A DNA stretch of 64,000 nucleotides from Pectinophora gossypiella. Taxonomy: Eukaryota > Arthropoda > Insecta > Lepidoptera > Gelechiidae. Positions 29,965 through 40,860 of the stretch are shown here, piece by piece. Position 1 is the stretch's first letter. Each line of letters begins with the position of its first letter. The DNA lies in NCBI RefSeq assembly GCF_024362695.1, contig NW_026063240.1, positions 1,302,001 through 1,366,000 on the forward strand. The letters are read 5' to 3'. The translations under genes were made by a program, and so were the position numbers. Under the pieces are notes generated by a model that did no database searches, was not told where the DNA came from, and saw only the letters and a program-made list of their open reading frames with translations.

Positions 29965-32922
29965 TTAGCGTACAATCTTATAAGATAACAATTGATAAGC
30001 TACTCTTTGGAACTCAGCCAATGTGCATGCGAACAAATCCAGATTCTGTGACATTTCATTTAATATTACAATAGCTTTTGTGAACGGGCAAAACTTAAGC
30101 AAATTTGTCCTTGCTACCGGCACTTTAAACAGTTCAGCTCTAGGGCCTCTTCGAAGTCTGCTATTCGGCACGATAATATTTATTGATTGTAATATGGCCA
30201 TGTTAGTAAGCTTGCCTCGAAACACTTTAAACACATACTTGGCTAGTGCTACATCCCTGCGTACCTCTAGTCTATAATAACCCACCATCCCCATTACAAA
30301 TAATGTAGGGTACCTGAGGGGAAAATAAGGATATACTCCATACTCCCTGAAATAAAGGTATCTCAAGAATTTATTTTGTATTTTTTCTATCATTGAACTA
30401 TATTTAGCCTCATAGGGTGACCACGTTATGCTACCACTCTCCAATCTACTTCTTACAAGCGCATTATACAACCCACGAACTGTAGACGTACCTACGAAAT
30501 CTTTGGATTCCCGGATTACAAATCCTAGGTTGCGAAATGCCTGAGAGCAAATCTCAACTATGTGTCTTTTAAAACTTAGATCAGAGGCTATTTTAACGCC
30601 TAAATCACAGGTCGACGTCACACGTGCTACCGAATTTCCAGAAATCTCATAACTGTGCCACACAGGTAACTTTGCTTTAGTGCAAGACATTACAACGCAT
30701 TTTCCCACATTAAAAGGTAGCCTATTACGATTACTCCATTGAACAACCCTATCAATGTCTGCTTGCAACCGTTCACAGTCAGCTGGTTCTTTGATTGCCA
30801 GATACAGCTTCAAATCGTCTGCAAACAATAAACAATTTGCATTTTTAACTACATCTGGAAGGTCATTTATCATAATGATAAATTCTAGTGGACCTAAGTT
30901 GCTCCCTTGGCTGACTCCTGTATACGTATTATACGGATCTGAAGTGTACCCACTATACTCCACGTATTGCTTTCGTTCGCTTAGATAGTTTGAGAAAAAT
31001 CTCAGCAACTGCGGCGTAAAGCCATACATTGCAAATTTCTCTAAGAGGATGTCGTTATTCACGCTATCGAAAGCTTTCATGAAATCAAGATAGGCCACGT
31101 CAACTTGGGCTCCTATTTCGCAATCCATCTCTCCAATAGCGTAGTGCAAAAATACCTGTAAGTTTGAATCTGTGCTGCGACCTGGCCTAAAACCATGCTG
31201 GGCTTCACTAAGGTGAGCACTTATTTGTGGAAATATAGCATCACAAAGAATAGATTCCATAACCTTCGCAAACGTAGACAGCACTGCGACAGGGCGATAG
31301 CCGCTTACGTCCGACTTTGCCGAGCCCTTGGAAATTGGAGTTACTTTAGAGAGTTTCCAGCCCTCGGGATATGATCCATTGGATAAACAAAGATTATATA
31401 GGTAACATAGTGGTTTTGCTAGCACCATCCAAGCATCCTTCACTATGAAGGGAGGTACACCGTCTGGCCCCACTGAACGTTTAGGTTTTAATTTTTTAAT
31501 AGCGTGTCTTACCTCCGCTAGTGAGAGTCGACCAACATGCACTCTTGTGCCTCTATCTGTGGATTTTTTAGTGGCCTCTTCTGGATCTAAACGCGGGGAA
31601 ATATCCCCATAAATAGACCTAAAATAGTCAGCGTATTCATGTGCATGTTGCTCTATTGGTAAGGTAGTTCCGTCCTTTACTAGCTTCGGTTTGAATCCGC
31701 TAGAGCGCCTTTTAGAAATATATCCCCAGAATGACTTCGGATCCTCCGAAAATTGAGCAATTTTACGATTTTGATGACTATAAAACGCTTCATTTATCTT
31801 AGTTTTAGCTACCGATCGGTAGTATGTGAACTCATCGTACGCTAAGGCAGAATGAGTTTTTTTGTATATCTTGTGCCATTCAGCCTTACGCTTTAGAATT
31901 TGTATTATATCCGGCGTATACCACTCAGGATAGTTATACTCCAACGTACACGTAGAATTCACTTTTCGAGGCACATGGGTGTCTAGCAACCCATATAAAA
32001 TTTCGTATAATAATGAATATGCTTCATCAACCTCCGTCGCCTCACAGACTATGTCCCATTTTGCATTTGCGATTGCCGAATATAACGCATTAAAATTGGC
32101 TTTGTAAAAATTCCATCGCGGATATACACTAGATACCTTTTTTTCCCCTTTCGATTGAGGTGTCCTACGTGAATTGTTTACCGTATAGCAGATTGTTATG
32201 TTTAAAGCCGGATGCTGGGGATCTTTTATGCTTAAACATTCTTTTTCCTCCGTAACAGTAATTCGATCTTCCCGAAACGTAGAAAGAATCACATCGAGGG
32301 TCCTATTGTTACAATTATTGACATGATTATACTGACTGAATTCACAAACAGTAACGAAATACTCGTAATAACACTGAATGTCTATGCTAGCGGAGTACAG
32401 GTTTAAATCAGCAAGCAACAATACATTTTTATATTTAGTACAGCAAGTTTCCAGTAAGTGGAACAAATACATATACTCATTATTATGTGCCCCAGGGGGA
32501 ATATAACCAATACAACATAAAAATAATAAATGATTCGATCTATGCACAGTAAAACAGACCAATTCAAATTGTCTACAATGTATATCCGTCCCAGTAGGCA
32601 GAGGAACCAATTGTATATCAAGACCCTGCTTGATAATAGCAAGAACGCCTCCTAATTTGCGGCCATCATCTCGATCACATCGTATAATCGTATACCCTTG
32701 TGGTGTTAACTCACCATCATGCACTGATTTGTTAAGTCCACTCTCCGTCATCACTATTATATCATAATCGACCTCCAAAATGTTCATATATACTTGCTTT
32801 AATTTCGTACGAAGCCCTCTCACGTTTTGATAGTAGACGCTCATTCCAGATTCGTTGCCGTTAGATTCGTTCCGGCGCTTTTTTTGAGGTACGAAACCAC
32901 AACCATTCACTGAAACGAGCAT
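29965..32922 (-). CDS. LINE ORF2: endonuclease and reverse transcriptase
   Basis: 985 residues. The N-terminal ~230 residues form the APE-type endonuclease: YYQNVRGLRTK, VMTESGLN, RCDRDDGRKLGGV, LADLNLY and the ending region with DPQHPALN. The RT region has PKRSVGPDGVPPFIVKD, ISKGSAKSDVSGYRPV, AQHGFRPGRSTDSNL, VDVAYLDFMKAFDSVN (motif A), GVSQGSNLGPL (motif B) and LLFADDLKLYL (catalytic FADD). YQNVRGLRTK is typical of CR1/Jockey-group LINEs. The ATG at 32922 overlaps the ORF1 end by 62 bp in another frame, so ORF2 needs reinitiation or internal initiation. No RNase H seen. No stop or frameshift found. Confidence 0.88.
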   Translation of the reverse strand: MLVSVNGCGFVPQKKRRNESNGNESGMSVYYQNVRGLRTKLKQVYMNILEVDYDIIVMTESGLNKSVHDGELTPQGYTIIRCDRDDGRKLGGVLAIIKQGLDIQLVPLPTGTDIHCRQFELVCFTVHRSNHLLFLCCIGYIPPGAHNNEYMYLFHLLETCCTKYKNVLLLADLNLYSASIDIQCYYEYFVTVCEFSQYNHVNNCNNRTLDVILSTFREDRITVTEEKECLSIKDPQHPALNITICYTVNNSRRTPQSKGEKKVSSVYPRWNFYKANFNALYSAIANAKWDIVCEATEVDEAYSLLYEILYGLLDTHVPRKVNSTCTLEYNYPEWYTPDIIQILKRKAEWHKIYKKTHSALAYDEFTYYRSVAKTKINEAFYSHQNRKIAQFSEDPKSFWGYISKRRSSGFKPKLVKDGTTLPIEQHAHEYADYFRSIYGDISPRLDPEEATKKSTDRGTRVHVGRLSLAEVRHAIKKLKPKRSVGPDGVPPFIVKDAWMVLAKPLCYLYNLCLSNGSYPEGWKLSKVTPISKGSAKSDVSGYRPVAVLSTFAKVMESILCDAIFPQISAHLSEAQHGFRPGRSTDSNLQVFLHYAIGEMDCEIGAQVDVAYLDFMKAFDSVNNDILLEKFAMYGFTPQLLRFFSNYLSERKQYVEYSGYTSDPYNTYTGVSQGSNLGPLEFIIMINDLPDVVKNANCLLFADDLKLYLAIKEPADCERLQADIDRVVQWSNRNRLPFNVGKCVVMSCTKAKLPVWHSYEISGNSVARVTSTCDLGVKIASDLSFKRHIVEICSQAFRNLGFVIRESKDFVGTSTVRGLYNALVRSRLESGSITWSPYEAKYSSMIEKIQNKFLRYLYFREYGVYPYFPLRYPTLFVMGMVGYYRLEVRRDVALAKYVFKVFRGKLTNMAILQSINIIVPNSRLRRGPRAELFKVPVARTNLLKFCPFTKAIVILNEMSQNLDLFACTLAEFQRVAYQLLSYKIVR

Positions 32923-34096
32923 GTGCTGGCCACACTTCCGACCTATTTAGTTTTTCATAGAAACTTTCGGCAATTGCAATTCGAAATGATGAGTACTCCC
33001 TCTTTGTTTTCGATATGATCTTCACAACTCTAAAAACATCTAAGTCTTCACCAACAACGCCTGCAACATGGCTCTGAACTGCCTCAACCGAAGTATCTGG
33101 ATGAAGAGACCAGACGTGTAAAAATTTTTTGCTCTCCACTGCCCTTAAACTGTTAAGGTTCACATTGCCACCCTTCATCACTTCCGGCCTGCTAAGTCTT
33201 TTGTCCCTTTTCCTATTCTTAACAACCACCCAGTCATCGTCCTGCTTCTTCCGCTGGTCAGGGATCACACTTTGTATAGGTCCTGCACGTTGAGCGTTAG
33301 ATACCTTATTAGCATAAGCCGCAGGAGGACTTTTATTTCTGCTCTCAGTTGTCATAATAGTAGTCTCAAGTACCTTAGATATTGGCTCTGAAATTTTAGT
33401 CGAACTAGTCTCACTTTGTTCATTAGCGGATGAAATGATCATAGAAACTGTTTGAGTTTCAGTTGACTTTTGCCCCAGTTTTATATTGGTTTTTGCGAGA
33501 CATGCAGAAACTAGATCCTCTTTTAAACTATCTATTTTAAACACCATATTGTTAATTTTTTCTTCAAAAAACTTTCCTAGATAACTTTCCAATACGGAAG
33601 TCATTTCCTGCCTAACTATATCTCTTATATATTCTCCATCAAATTTTCTGCAAATACAATATCCCGTTTCTTGATTAACACCCTTCGGCTCCGTTTCTTG
33701 ATTAATCCCCTTTGGTTCCGCCTCTAGCTCCAGTTGTACTTCCTGCTCCTGTTTCTTCTTAATTTTCTCCAAACGACGAGAGCTCCTCAGAGTAACGTTG
33801 CTGACTGCCTCATCATCAAGGTCAATAAGAGACTCATTCACTTCAATCGCTGGGTTGAGTACTTTCCGGGTAGGGGTATCTAGACTTCCACAGTCATAAT
33901 CCCGCGGCTGCTTACCCCTGCACTTGGGGCATTTCCACTCAGCTTTCCTTTCATAACTCATCACCTTATAGAAAATATTCTCGTTTACTCCCGCACATAT
34001 AAGGTCAAATTGCAAATTACATACGCAGCATTGCATAAATTCCTTGCGTCTCAAAAACTGCGCATTGCATGCCGAACAATAACCCGGCGCTGCCAT
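32861..34096 (-). CDS. LINE ORF1 with PHD-like zinc finger
   Basis: 411 residues from the ATG at 34096 (MAAPGYCSACNAQF); the frame extends 9 bp further to a TTG that I do not regard as the start. Residues ~6-60 form a PHD-type Cys cluster: CSAC, CCVC, then FDLICAGV and WKCPKC; the His usual in the FH--C position is Asp here. A middle region rich in Glu/Lys (~95-150) may be coiled coil. The C-terminal ~110 residues (VESKKFLHVWSLHPDTS to RFSEWLWFR) look like the RNA-binding domain of CR1-group ORF1 proteins. Expected role: RNA-binding chaperone of the LINE particle. Confidence 0.8.
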   Translation of the reverse strand: MAAPGYCSACNAQFLRRKEFMQCCVCNLQFDLICAGVNENIFYKVMSYERKAEWKCPKCRGKQPRDYDCGSLDTPTRKVLNPAIEVNESLIDLDDEAVSNVTLRSSRRLEKIKKKQEQEVQLELEAEPKGINQETEPKGVNQETGYCICRKFDGEYIRDIVRQEMTSVLESYLGKFFEEKINNMVFKIDSLKEDLVSACLAKTNIKLGQKSTETQTVSMIISSANEQSETSSTKISEPISKVLETTIMTTESRNKSPPAAYANKVSNAQRAGPIQSVIPDQRKKQDDDWVVVKNRKRDKRLSRPEVMKGGNVNLNSLRAVESKKFLHVWSLHPDTSVEAVQSHVAGVVGEDLDVFRVVKIISKTKREYSSFRIAIAESFYEKLNRSEVWPAHARFSEWLWFRTSKKAPERI

Positions 34097-34247
34097 ACTG
34101 CACAATGACGGTTACGTAGCGCGTAGTTGTGAGCACTCTGTGACGCGTAGCGTCCGCTGTCGGTAGTCTACGCGTATTTCGCCGCGCTGCTACGCCCTGG
34201 CTTGGTCGAGTGGTTTAGCTGTCTGCTTTAACGCCGCGCCGCACAGG

Positions 34248-34821
34248 GTACGGAACGGAGCAGGTATATGCGTTTAGGGTGAGAGATGTTTGTGTGTGCG
34301 TTTGTGCAAAGAAATGTTATTAATTATCTTCTAAACTAATAATCCGATTTTGATGCGGTTTTCAATAACGGGTTTGTGTTTGATGAGTTCATGTTATTAG
34401 ACAGGTGTCATGTCTGTAACTCACTAGGGGGCGCCACAATATTAGAGTTTAGAGTCAATATTATTCGAAACGCCTCTTCAATTTATAATAGCAATTTATT
34501 TGCAATAGTTTTTATTAGTTAATTGTTTCGGTTCCATTGATTACACGTAATTACGTCGAACACGGTGCTGTTTCATTGCTATCTAAATCCCTTAAAAATC
34601 AGTAAAAAGGCATATCAGGCATATTCATGGTCCTTCGAGCCAGATTTCAGAGAAGATCACAATCAATAAATTGTAGATAATACGAAGTGATTGGCGAAGA
34701 TTAAAGAAAAATCAAGATCGACTATAAGTGGCACGTGGATTGTGTGGTCAAGTGAATCAAATTCATCCAATTAATCCTCATTTAATTCATAAACTTGAAC
34801 CCATCACTCAATAATCAGGTA
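34248..34821. other. Diverged repeat and AT-rich sequence
   Basis: 34248-34450 matches 35233-35440: both contain CGGAACGGAGCAGGTATATG, GTGTGTGCGTTTGTGCAAAG and ACTCACTAGGGGG. The rest (34451-34821) has no ORF or repeat that I can name. The duplication suggests the CR1/Jockey-type LINE landed within a tandem array of this repeat. Confidence 0.6.
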
Positions 34822-34833
34822 GTATTAAGTAAA

Positions 34834-35168
34834 CAGCCTCCGTGGTCTAGTGGTTAGAGCGTTAGGCTCACGATCTGGTGGTCCGGGTTCGATTCCCGAT
34901 GGGGACATTGTCGAAATCACTTTGTGAGACTATCCTTTGTTTGGTAAGGACTTTTCAGGCTTGAATCACCTGATTGTCCGAAAAAGTAAGATGATTCCGT
35001 GCTTCAAAGGGCACGTTAAGCCGTTGGTCCCGGCTATTAGCCGTAAAAATACCTCCACCAACCCGCAGTGGAGCAGCGTGGTGGAGTATGCTCCATACCC
35101 CCTCCGGTTGATTGAGGGGAGGCCTGTGCCCAGCAGTGGGACGTATATAGGCAGTTTATGTATGTTAT
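34834..35168 (+). mobile_element. tRNA-headed SINE with 12-bp target duplication
   Basis: Flanked by GTATTAAGTAAA at 34822-34833 and 35169-35180. Head (34836-34907) is tRNA-like with pol III A box TGGTCTAGTGG (about 34843) and B box GGTTCGATTCC (34886-34896); the would-be anticodon loop CTCACGA reads CAC, suggesting a tRNA-Val ancestor. The body ends in GGCCTGTGCCCAGCAGTGGG and a short TATG-rich tail, a tail type shared with lepidopteran LINEs. Clean duplication indicates a fairly recent LINE-mediated insertion. Confidence 0.88.
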
Positions 35169-35180
35169 GTATTAAGTAAA

Positions 35181-35589
35181 GCAAAGTGTTGTTAATTACG
35201 GTTAGTATAATTTTAATTACATTTATTACCCACGACGGAACGGAGCAGGTATATGCGTTTAGGGTGAGAGATGTTTGTGTGTGCGTTTGTGCAAAGTAAT
35301 GTTACCACCTATCTTTGAAACTAATGATCCGATTTTGAGGCGGTTTTCAATAACGGGATTGTGTTTGATGAGTTCATGTTCTTAGACAGGTGTCATGGCT
35401 GTAACTCACTAGGGGGTGCCACAATATTAGTGCAAAACAATGTTGCAATATAATCAAAACGAAATGTCCGATTACAATAAATTCTGTTTTCGGCAATGTG
35501 TACGTGGTAGCTTATTGCATGTTCCCAAATAATATAAAAATTACGTCTTTCTAGAGGGTGCTACAATATTAGTGAAAAATAGTATTGCA
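35181..35589 (+). repeat. ~140-bp diverged tandem repeats
   Basis: Units starting near 35301, 35442, 35579 and 35718 (spacing 137-141 bp), each with a TCCGATTT-like phrase, GCGGTTTTCA-like phrase and a CTCACTAGG-type block. The array runs on into the inverted-duplication arm at 35590. No coding potential. Confidence 0.65.
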
Positions 35590-36416
35590 ATAATATTAAA
35601 ACGAATTGTCCAATTTCAATGCGGTTTTCAGCAATGGGTTCGTAGTTGAATGGTGCATGGTCTAAGATAAGTCTTATGATATTAACTCACTAGGAGGCGC
35701 TGCTATATTAGTGTGAAACGTTTATATTGCAATATTATTAAAATTAAAACGTATTGTCTGATTTCAATGCGGATTTCAGGAATGAGTTCGTGGGTGATTG
35801 GTGCATGTTCTCAGATGAGTGTTATAGAGGTAACTTTAAACAGAAAGCAACTGTATAATATATAATAAGGGACTTAATATTATGTGGTAGGATGAATCAC
35901 ACTTATTGTTTTGCGAGATCTTACCTACACATTATATAGATTATAATTCGTATATGCTCTCTAAAAAGTCTGAAATAAAATTAAGCAAAATTAAAAATTT
36001 TGGAAAAACCCACGACGGTAAAAATATCATCAAAAAAGAATAAAATAACCCAAAACCTCCGACTTAACCCAATTATTATGTAACGAAATATTATATTAGA
36101 CTTAAAAATACTTTCTAAAAAAGAGTTGATATCTCGAGACATCGGTAATGGATATACTTAAGTACCTAAACAATGAATATGGATGTTTACAGTTTTTTCC
36201 TAACGTGTCTGTTTCTCGAAGATATACTTAAATGTAGCGATAATAATTTTACCATAATACATAACCGAGGAATATCCGTCGGGGGCTGCCTTTTCTATAT
36301 GAAGTTTCAACAGAAATTTAATCATACTCATAAGTGTATGTTATGTCGTCGTTAAACATCTACAATTCTTCAATAATTGTATTCACGTCACTAGAAAAAC
36401 TTTAGCTGGGTTAATG
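35590..36416. repeat. Inverted-duplication right arm with foldback copy 2 (left part)
   Basis: 35590-35976 is the reverse complement of 29505-29888. 35977-36290 is the 314-bp foldback arm and 36291-36415 its 125-bp centre in opposite orientation to copy 1, proving that the whole segment was duplicated in inverted orientation. The right foldback arm resumes only at 40977 because of the gypsy insertion. A few substitutions distinguish it from copy 1 (for example near 36031 and 36057). Confidence 0.85.
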
Positions 36417-36424
36417 TAATGGGT

Positions 36425-36540
36425 TGTAGTATAGGGTAGTTTAGTAATTATGTTTTGCGATGTACCGTCATTCCTTAGTCTGGAAATACAGCTGATTACG
36501 TACACATCATATTGTTTCATTCCTGAGTTAATATACTCCA
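36425..36540 (+). repeat. Gypsy 5' LTR
   Basis: 116 bp, identical to 40861-40976. Such short LTRs are typical of the mag lineage of insect gypsy elements. Confidence 0.95.
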
Positions 36541-36616
36541 CTGGCGACGAGTTGAGCCTAGACGCGTTGAATCGAGTGTTTAGTGTGTTAAAAACAATAT
36601 CTACTTGTAAATAACA
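36541..36616 (+). other. Gypsy leader with putative primer-binding region
   Basis: 76 bp between LTR and gag ATG beginning with CTGGCGACGAGTTGAG. The TGGCGACGAG core matches the other gypsy element in this window (25285-25295 read on the minus strand), so both probably use the same primer. Confidence 0.6.
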
Positions 36617-39481
36617 ATGTCGGTCGGCAAAATTAAGGAGTTCGATATTGAGGCCGGTAACTGGACTTTGTACTGCGAACGCGTGGACATGTATTTTAAA
36701 GCGAATGGTGTGAAAGACGATTTAAAACTTCCTACATTGATCTCATTAGTGGGTGACAGCGTTTATGAACTGATGGTGACTTTAGCTAATCCAAAAAAAC
36801 CTACGGATATGTTATATAGTGAAGTAGTGACACTTGTACGAGATCATTTACAACCACGCCCGTCTATTTGGGCTGAGCGGTATCGTTTTCGACTTAGAAG
36901 GCAGGAAGCAAGTGAAACAATTATGCAGTACGTCGCTACGTTAAAAAAAATGAGCAAGGACTGTGATTTTACCACATCTTTAAACGACAATCTTCGCGAC
37001 CAGTTCGTTTGTGGGGTGAAAAGTGAATTAATTCGTCAACGCTTATTTTCGGAATCGGATCAATTAACATTCGCGAAGGCAGTCAAATTAGCGACGTCGT
37101 TAGAAGCCGCGGAGCGTGACGCAGCGGCAGTGGAGGCACCGGCGACATCGTCCGCCGGCGGGACCGGCGCGGTGCACGCGCTCGGCGTAGCTACGTCACG
37201 CGGAGGGCGCGGCGCGCGGACTCGCACGGCCTTCCAAGGGCCAAGACGGGCCGGCACGGGGCCATGCGCGGCTTGCGGCGCCCCACATGCTACCGAGGGC
37301 TGCAGATATGCCAATTTTGTGTGTAGCGTTTGCAAGAATAGGGGCCATTTGAGAAAAGTGTGCCCACATAGAAATCCAGACTCAATCAACACGGGCGGAG
37401 GGCGGACGGCGGGTGGAGGCCGCAGGCAGGAGGCCCACCATGTCGTACGTCAGGCGGACGCCGGCGACACCTCTAGCTCTGAACGTGAGGAAGAGGAGGA
37501 ACCCATGTTCCAGATAAATATGAGTGCATATAAACCGGTGAGTGTAACTGTAATAATTAACAATCGGGAGCTGACCTTGGAAGTGGACACTGGCACGGCA
37601 TGCTCGTGCATTAGCAGAAGAACATATGAGGACTTGTTTAGTGACTTAGAGTTGCAAAAGAGTAACATTGTTTTTAAATTTTATGACGGAACAAAACTAA
37701 ATCCATTGGGTGTCATAAGGCCGAATGTCCAATATAAAGACAACAAAAAGTGTTTGGAATTATATGTTGTTAACAAGGGCATGACATCGTTAATAGGTAG
37801 GCAGTGGCTCGCTGAGTTGAATATTCCCATTCCTAGGCTAACGAGTTCTGTAAATGCTAATAATTATAAGATAGAATGTAACGAATTGTACGACATACTC
37901 GACAGACATAAGGAAGTTTTGAGTGGCGGGCTCGGGCGGTACACGGGCGGGCTGGCGGCGCTGCGCGTGCGCGGGGGCGCCGTGCCCGTATACTGCCGCG
38001 CGCGGCCGCTGCCGTACGCGCTGCGCGAGCGCGTTGACGCCGAGCTGGACGCTATGCTGCGCGCCGGCGTTATCGAGCCGGTCGACTGCTCGGACTGGGC
38101 GACGCCGCTGGTGCTAGTGCGTAAGGGCGACGGTTCACTACGCGTGTGCGCCGACTATAAGGTAACGCTAAACCCGGCATTGATGGTCGATAGGTATCCG
38201 CTTCCAAAGGTCGATGACCTACTGTCTAATCTTGCCGGAGGAGAGGAATTCACCAAAATTGATCTGTCACAAGCTTACAACCAAATTTGCCTTACCGAGG
38301 AGTCTAAAATGTACACCGTAGTTAACACACACCGCGGTCTTTTTAAATATAACCAGTTGGTGTATGGCTTGTCATCCAGCAGTGGGACATTTCAAAGAAT
38401 AATGAACAGCATCGTTAAAGGCATCCCTAACGTCCAATGCTTTTGCGATGACATCATCGTGACGGGGAAAGACAGAGCATCACATTTGCAATCTTTAGAA
38501 GCGTTGTTTCGGAGACTGGAAAGTGTCGGCTTAAAAGTCAAAAAGAGCAAATGCTCTTTCTTAGCAAAAGAAGTAAAATACCTAGGGTTCATCGTAGACA
38601 GAAACGGGATAAGGGCAGACCCGGCGAAAATAAAAGCCATTAAGGAAATGCCTGTACCTGAAAATGTATCCGAGCTCAAGTCGTTTCTCGGTATGATTAA
38701 CTTCTATGCTAGGTTCGTGCCGAGGCTAAGCGACATGTTGTATCCACTACATGAGTTACTAGGGAAAGGTCAGCGGTGGAAGTGGACCCCGGCGAGAGGT
38801 GCGGCATTCGAGGCAGTCAAACGCTTAATGATGAGCAGCCGTGTGCTAGCGCATTACGATCCCAGCAGGGAGCTGGTGCTAACGTGTGACGCCAGCTCGC
38901 GCGGCGTGGGGGGCGTGCTGTCGCAGCGCAGCGCCGGCGGGGAACGCGCGGTGGCCTATGTTTCGCGCAAGCTGACCACAGCCGAACAGGCTTACTCCCA
39001 AATACACCGCGAGGCACTGGCTATTGTATACTGTATAAAAAAATTTCATCAGTATCTATACGGCAGGCGATTTAAGTTAAAAACGGACCACAAACCCTTA
39101 GTTAGCTTGTTCGGCCCAAACAAAGGGATACCGACGATGGCAGCTAGCCGAATGCAGCGGTGGGCGCTTATCGTATCGGCCTACGAATTTGACATAGAGT
39201 ATGTAGGCACGGCAAGTAACGGCGCGGATATACTGTCACGGTTACCCATCGACGACGACGACAGGTACGAACCGCCGGAGCAAACTTACCTGCATTTTGC
39301 CGCAAATGCCCTGCTCCTCGATAGCGAGACAGTGCGTAAAGAGACCGCGCGAGACCCAATTTTAAGTCGCGTGTATGGGTACATAGAATGCGGCTGGCCT
39401 GTTGTAATTGAAATTCAACAGTTAAAACCTTTTCACACTAGAAAGGAGGAATTATATATCGAGTTAGGGTGCATAATGTAG
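36617..39481 (+). pseudogene. Gypsy gag-pol: gag, protease, RT, RNase H; ends at in-frame TAG
   Basis: 954 codons. Gag ~1-200 (FDIEAGNWTLYCERVDMYF, RYRFRLRRQEASETIMQYV). Zinc knuckles ~218-252 (CAACGAPHATEGC, CSVCKNRGHLRKVC). Protease ~325 (LEVDTGTACSCIS). RT: KIDLSQAYNQI (motif A), VYGLSSSSGTFQ, CFCDDIIVTG (catalytic DD). RNase H: LTCDASSRGVGG, QIHREALAIVY, LKTDHKPLVSL, GADILSRL. A TAG at 39479-39481 interrupts the frame at a point where most relatives have a codon just before the H2C2 region; reading continues in the same frame to 40735. Either a recent nonsense mutation or readthrough. Confidence 0.9.
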
Positions 39482-40735
39482 GGGCATCGGTTAGTAGTAC
39501 CGGAGGCGTGTAGGGAGCGCGTGTTGCGTGAGTTACATGAGCCCCACATGGGCATGGTGAAGACAAAAGCGCACGCGCGCAGCTACGTGTGGTGGCCCGG
39601 GCTGGACGAGGCAGTGGAGGCGGCGTGCCGCGCCTGCGACACGTGCGCCGCGCTGCAGCCCGCGCCGCCCGCAGCGCCGCCGCAGCCCTGGCGGTGGCCG
39701 TACCGACCCTATGAAAGGGTACACCTGGATTTTCTAGGACCGATAGATGGCTGTACGTACCTGGTAACCGTCGATGCTAGATCGAAATGGATTGAAGTCT
39801 TCAAGATGGGTAGGACGACTGCCGACGCAACTATCACGAAGTTACGGCAGTCTTGGGCCCGGTGGGGACTCCCGCGACAGGTGGTTTCCGATAACGGCCC
39901 ACCTTTCTCGAGTAAGGAGTTTAGGGATTTCCTTGGTAATAATGGGATCGAGCAGATGTTCACGGCACCGTACCACCCATCGTCTAACGGGGCGGCCGAG
40001 AACGCGGTGAAAACTATAAAAAACGTCATAAAGAAGGCACGTCGAGAGAACATCGATACCCAGCTAGCGATATGTAGATTTCTGCTTGTTTATCACAACA
40101 CGCCTCATTGCACGACCGGGGAAACTCCCGCGCGTCTGTTACAGGGTCGCAACTTAAGGACTAGGCTAGACGTGCTGAAACCGGATCCAACTAAGTTACC
40201 TAGCAAGGGTAGAACAGTTGTCAGTGATAGTTCAAAGGTTCATAGGGAGTTACGCCCGGGCGATCCGGTATGGTACCGGAATTTCGGTCAAGGGACGAAA
40301 TGGGCCCGTGGCCTCATCCAGGAACGACTCGGTAAAAGCAATTATACGGTTGAGGCTTGTGACGGGTCCCCCACGCATAGACATATCGATCAAATAAAGC
40401 GGCGACCTAGAGGGTCATGTGTGTTCCCCGAGCCTATGGCGGAGAGCACTAACACTAGCACCGGCGTCGACGGCGGGTCCGAGCGGGCCGCGGCCCGCGG
40501 TGAGGCGGCGTGCGCGGCGGACGCGGACAACGCGCGCGACGCGCTCGCCCACGCTGTCGGGGAGGGACAGCCGGTGGAGGTGGAAGCGGAGCCCATAACT
40601 GGACAGTCTTCCGACGCTGAACAAATGAAGCGTGATGAAAAGGGTGTCCCAGGATCTCCACCGATTGTCCCATCTACTGACACGTCTAAACGTATCCGCC
40701 GGCCAGTAAAAAGATATGGTTTTGATTTTGATTAG
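39482..40735 (+). pseudogene. Gypsy integrase (downstream of the in-frame stop)
   Basis: Same frame as the preceding segment; the first methionine-like start is a TTG at 39521, so this is the C-terminal part of the polyprotein, not an independent gene. H2C2 zinc region (HEPHMG ... CDTCAALQ), catalytic Asp in LDFLGPIDG, second Asp in VSDNGPPFSS, Glu in NGAAENAVKTIK: an intact DDE triad. The C-terminal part has the PGDPVWYRNFG and KWARGLI chromodomain-like/GPY-type tail and a low-complexity acidic end. All catalytic residues present. Confidence 0.88.
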
Positions 40736-40860
40736 CATTGAATTTATGGTTTTGTTTTTTAATATAGTTTACTTTATAGTTTATTTATAATTTTTTATAT
40801 AGAATTGTCATTGTTATCATAAGGTTAATTATAAGTATCATAGGATTAAGGGTGGAGGTA

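Larger units (their letters stand above)
29889..34247 (-). mobile_element. CR1/Jockey-type LINE, apparently near full length
   Basis: Minus-strand non-LTR element with two overlapping ORFs (34096-32861 and 32922-29965), a short 3' UTR and a (TAAA)n tail (TTTA repeats on the plus strand, ~29879-29917). The start is placed near 34247, where the sequence switches to a repeat also found at 35233. GC-rich 5' UTR at ~34097-34247. Both ORFs are open, which suggests a relatively young copy. No clear target duplication could be read next to the simple-repeat tail. Confidence 0.8.

Noticed and set aside
34195..34230. A-box-like TGGTCGAGTGG near the LINE 5' end as a second tRNA or SINE
   Set aside because: No B box or acceptor stem at the proper distance.
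34836..34907. Functional tRNA-Val gene
   Set aside because: The tRNA-like sequence is the head of a SINE with a LINE-type tail and a 12-bp target duplication; acceptor-stem pairing is imperfect.
28960..36355. Two 60-codon ORFs beginning MNMDVYSFFLTC (29126-29308 minus and 36173-36355 plus)
   Set aside because: They lie in the arm and centre of the two foldback copies and are duplicates of one non-coding sequence. The shared start reflects the inverted duplication.
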